From the NCBI GenBank assembly GCA_004555635.1, contig SFHN01000050.1, positions 1-7,711 on the forward strand: a stretch of DNA of 7,711 nucleotides, in the 5' to 3' direction. Positions 6,196 through 7,711 of this stretch are shown one piece after another (positions within the stretch are counted from its first letter, which is position 1; each line of letters opens with the position of its first letter). The notes under the pieces are model-generated. The model did not search any database, was not told where the DNA came from, and saw nothing but the letters and a program-made list of their open reading frames with translations. The stretch comes from [Eubacterium] saphenum. Its GTDB lineage: Bacteria > Bacillota > Clostridia > Oscillospirales > Ruminococcaceae. Made by a program: the position numbers and the translations under genes.

Positions 6196-6468
6196 TTATA
6201 CCTTCCTTTTCGGTAATTTATGTTCGTGATAAAACGCGCGAAGCTCCTCCTTGCGCTCGGGCGGGAGCATATCTTTCTTCACGCCCCATATTGCGCCCTC
6301 GATTGCCGAAAGCCGAAGCAGGCAGGCGGACGGGTCGTTTTTCTGAATTTTCAGCCACGCTTTTTCCGCGCCGATTTCCCGAAGCTGCTCGGGAGTTTCA
6401 ACGCCGATATCGTTAAGCTGCTTTTCAAGCTTTTGTCCTATGTTTGGAAGTTCCGACAGCTGTCCCAT
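6196..6468 (-). CDS. TfoX C-terminal-domain protein (helix-hairpin-helix-like)
   Basis: A complete 90-residue protein matching the C-terminal domain of TfoX/Sxy: LPNIGQKLEKQLNDIGVETPEQLREIGAEKAWLKI (residues 7-41), then LLRLSAIEGAIWGVKKDMLPPERKEEL (50-76). The LPNIG-x-K-x(n)-IGV part resembles the helix-hairpin-helix fold. In gamma-proteobacteria the full protein with an N-terminal domain activates competence genes; stand-alone C-terminal domains like this are widespread in Firmicutes with no established job. The start ATG 6468 follows AAGGAGG, whose first bases are the thiD stop codon, leaving a 10-bp gap to thiD. It ends 3 bp before thiC, so it is firmly part of the thiamin operon transcript. 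No catalytic residues are apparent. A link to thiamin synthesis or its control is suggested only by position. Confidence 0.88.
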   Translation of the reverse strand: MGQLSELPNIGQKLEKQLNDIGVETPEQLREIGAEKAWLKIQKNDPSACLLRLSAIEGAIWGVKKDMLPPERKEELRAFYHEHKLPKRKV

Positions 6469-6478
6469 TTTTTCCTCC

Positions 6479-7276
6479 TTAGTAAAAGCGGCAGAAGTGG
6501 TGAACGGGGCTGTGCCCCTTGCCGACGGTAAAGGAACGCTTTATCGCCTCGGTGATATACTCCTTTGCGGCGCGTATCGCGTTTGGCATATCCAACCCGT
6601 TTGCGAGATTTGCAGCAATTGCCGAGGACAGCGTGCAGCCCGTGCCGTGGGTGTTTTGCGAGTCTACAAGCTCGGCGGCGAACGTTTCCTTTTCACCGCC
6701 CGCGCGGTAAAGCACGTCAACGCACTTGCTGTAACCAAGCTCTGCGAAATGCCCGCCCTTAATCAGCAGGTTTTTTACGCCCATTGCCATAATCACATCG
6801 GCGGCTTTGTCGAAGTCGTCAAGAGCGCGTATTTCAACGCCCGAGATAGTCTCTGCCTCGGGGATATTCGGTGTTATCAGGTCGGCGAGCGGGAAAATGC
6901 TTTTGCGCATAGCGCTCACAGTTTTTCCGTCGGACAGCGCGTCGCCGCTTGTCGCGACAAGCACGGGGTCGCAGACGATAATTTCGGGGCGGTACTTTGC
7001 GAGCCTTTCGCCGACAGCCTCGATTATCTCCGCATTCGGGAGCATACCAAGCTTTACCGCGTCAACACGGATATCCTCAAACACCGCGTCAATCTGCTTT
7101 TCGACCTCCGCGGCGGGCATATTGTACACAGAGATAACCCTGCTCGTATTTTCCGCGACAACCGAGGTTATGACGCTCATTCCGTAGCACCTGTGCGCGG
7201 AAAACGCCTTCAGGTCAGCCTGTATTCCCGCGCCGCCGCTGCAATCCGAGCCGGCGATAGAAAGGCAGTGCTTCAT
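6479..7276 (-). CDS. thiD: Hydroxymethylpyrimidine/phosphomethylpyrimidine kinase ThiD
   Basis: A 265-residue ribokinase-family kinase that converts HMP to HMP-P and HMP-P to HMP-PP, the substrate of ThiE. Family signatures: SIAGSDCSGGAGIQADLKAF (6-25, pyrimidine binding), VDAVKLGML (71-79), VCDPVLVATSG (101-111), LITPNIPEAE (133-142), LIKGGH (171-176) and NTHGTGCTLSSAIAANLA (208-225, anion hole and catalytic Cys214). Its C-terminal VGKGHSPVHHF is also typical of ThiD. The start is ATG 7276, four bases after GGAGGT; an in-frame TTG at 7288 falls at the edge of that ribosome site and is rejected. It is the first gene of the operon, directly under the TPP riboswitch, so thiamin pyrophosphate should shut it off. 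No TenA or ThiE fusion is present. Confidence 0.97.
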   Translation of the reverse strand: MKHCLSIAGSDCSGGAGIQADLKAFSAHRCYGMSVITSVVAENTSRVISVYNMPAAEVEKQIDAVFEDIRVDAVKLGMLPNAEIIEAVGERLAKYRPEIIVCDPVLVATSGDALSDGKTVSAMRKSIFPLADLITPNIPEAETISGVEIRALDDFDKAADVIMAMGVKNLLIKGGHFAELGYSKCVDVLYRAGGEKETFAAELVDSQNTHGTGCTLSSAIAANLANGLDMPNAIRAAKEYITEAIKRSFTVGKGHSPVHHFCRFY

Positions 7277-7280
7277 TTTT

Positions 7281-7286
7281 ACCTCC
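7281..7286 (-). promoter_or_regulatory. thiD ribosome binding site abutting the leader terminator
   Basis: GGAGGT lies four bases before ATG 7276 and touches the U-tract of the terminator hairpin. Terminated transcripts therefore end just at the ribosome site. It also fixes the thiD start. Confidence 0.8.
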
Positions 7287-7320
7287 AAAAAAGAAAAATC
7301 CGTCCAGCAAAACTGTACGG
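7287..7320 (-). terminator. TPP-riboswitch expression platform: intrinsic terminator
   Basis: On the minus strand CCGTACAG, loop TTTTG and CTGGACGG form an 8-bp stem with one A-G mismatch, followed by ATTTTTCTTTTTT. It lies 17 bases after the aptamer. The aptamer 3' end (GGAAGC, 7343-7338) can instead pair with GCTTCC (7324-7319), which enters the terminator's 5' strand. This gives a plausible antiterminator when TPP is absent. Confidence 0.85.
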
Positions 7321-7337
7321 AAGCATTCGATATGTTT

Positions 7338-7423
7338 GCTTCCCTACGATGGTATCAACCAACAGGTTCAAAGGGTCAGGCGGCGCCTTCTCAATCCGAC
7401 CGCAACGGCAGGATTCCCCCAGC
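7338..7423 (-). ncRNA. TPP riboswitch aptamer (THI element)
   Basis: Minus-strand RNA upstream of thiD carries the THI-box signatures in order: GGGGG (P2 5' strand), P3 built from AATCC...GGATT, UUGAGA in place of the usual CUGAGA, a small AGGC/GCCU hairpin, GACCCTTTGAACCTG, then GATACCATCGTAGGGAAGC. It senses thiamin pyrophosphate and, through the terminator next to it, should switch the operon off when TPP is plentiful. The closing stem P1 looks short (GCU with AGC), and the aptamer begins at the predicted transcription start. Confidence 0.95.
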
Positions 7424-7429
7424 TTTTTT

Positions 7430-7458
7430 ATTATATCACCAAATCTGCCTTTTGTCAA
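7430..7458 (-). promoter_or_regulatory. Consensus promoter of the thiamin operon
   Basis: Minus strand: TTGACA (7458-7453), a 17-base spacer, TATAAT (7435-7430), with a TGA extension just before the -10. All 12 hexamer bases match the sigma-A consensus. Transcription should start near 7422-7424, at the first base or two of the riboswitch. Confidence 0.92.
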
Positions 7459-7480
7459 GGGCGGTTTGCCGTGCGGCGGA

Positions 7481-7508
7481 AAAGCCCGAAGCTTTTTCTT
7501 CAGGCTTT
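7481..7508 (-). terminator. Terminator of the GNAT gene
   Basis: Minus strand AAAGCCTGAAG (7508-7498), a six-base loop, then CTTCGGGCTTT (7491-7481) make an 11-bp stem with one G-U pair, ending in a short T-run (TTTTCC). It separates the acetyltransferase transcript from the thiamin promoter just downstream. Confidence 0.75.
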
Positions 7509-7520
7509 ATCCAAGCGCTG

Positions 7521-7711
7521 TCAGACTTCCTTTGCCATAAAGATAACGTGCTCGCAGTCGCCGAAGCCGTTTTTGCGGTAGAATGCGGGCGCGGGCGCGT
7601 ATTTGTTTGTGGACAGGGTTATGCCCGCAAGCCTCTTTTCCTTGACGTATTCCTCTACCCGATTCAAAAGCGCCGTGCCATAGCCCTTTCTCTGAAGCTC
7701 GGGTCTTATGA
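7521..7711 (-). CDS. GNAT family N-acetyltransferase (C-terminal part, runs off the right edge)
   Basis: The last ~63 residues are visible, ending at TGA 7523-7521: IRPELQRKGYGTALLNRVEEY, then LAGITLSTNKYAPAPAFYRKNGF and HVIFMAKEV at the C-terminus. The Q-R-K-G-Y-G-T stretch is the acetyl-CoA pyrophosphate-binding motif A (R/Q-x-x-G-x-G/A), and APAFYRKNGF is the classic GNAT motif B. These enzymes transfer an acetyl group from acetyl-CoA to an amine. The substrate cannot be told from this fragment. The gene precedes the thiamin promoter in the same orientation but has its own terminator, so no functional link is implied. Confidence 0.9.
   Translation of the reverse strand, partial: IRPELQRKGYGTALLNRVEEYVKEKRLAGITLSTNKYAPAPAFYRKNGFGDCEHVIFMAKEV

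Noticed and set aside
6440..7540. A 366-codon open frame on the plus strand opposite thiD
   Set aside because: It is antisense to a clear ThiD and the TPP riboswitch, its translation has no recognisable domain, and no ribosome site or promoter supports it.
1..7711. CRISPR array, tRNA/rRNA genes, insertion sequence or attachment sites
   Set aside because: No regularly spaced repeats, no tRNA-like cloverleaf, and no transposase or flanking direct repeats were seen; the only phage-type genes are the two-gene terminase cassette.

Overview
The window looks like chromosomal DNA of a strictly anaerobic, mid-GC Firmicute of the Clostridia, most likely a gut Ruminococcaceae/Oscillospiraceae-type organism. 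This is inferred from purine-rich GGAGG ribosome sites, textbook sigma-A promoters, the short (437-residue) radical-SAM ThiC, a ThiW vitamin transporter and a TPP riboswitch with a terminator platform. The species cannot be named from the sequence alone.

Left part (1-1089). A leftward gene for a membrane-anchored, S41-protease-like protein runs off the left edge. Back to back with it, a rightward gene encodes a 113-residue MIF/tautomerase-family protein. Each has its own consensus promoter in the 144-bp gap, and the MIF gene ends at a clear hairpin terminator.

Middle (1090-2700). A two-gene rightward unit encodes an 85-residue charged helical protein of unknown function and a full-length PBSX/SPP1-type phage terminase large subunit. 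The subunit keeps its ATPase and nuclease motifs. The two genes overlap by 3 bp (stop TGA inside TTGA, TTG start). No portal, capsid, tail, integrase or lysis gene lies next to them: a tautomerase gene is on one side and a thiamin operon on the other. This orphan terminase cassette is the most unusual gene content here. A bidirectional terminator separates it from the converging operon.

Right part (2713-7458). A leftward thiamin operon reads, in transcription order: consensus promoter, TPP riboswitch, terminator, thiD, a TfoX C-terminal-domain gene, thiC, a 204-nt gap holding a strongly structured RNA, thiW, thiM, thiE, terminator. ThiC makes HMP-P and ThiD phosphorylates it to HMP-PP. ThiW probably imports the thiazole moiety and ThiM phosphorylates it. 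ThiE joins the halves into thiamin phosphate. No thiazole biosynthesis gene (thiG/S/F/H) is present, so the operon makes pyrimidine de novo and salvages thiazole. The odd points are the TfoX_C gene wedged between thiD and thiC, and a second multi-hairpin RNA element before thiW that I could not fit to the TPP consensus.

Right edge (7459-7711). The 3' end of a leftward GNAT acetyltransferase gene and its terminator lie just upstream of the thiamin promoter.
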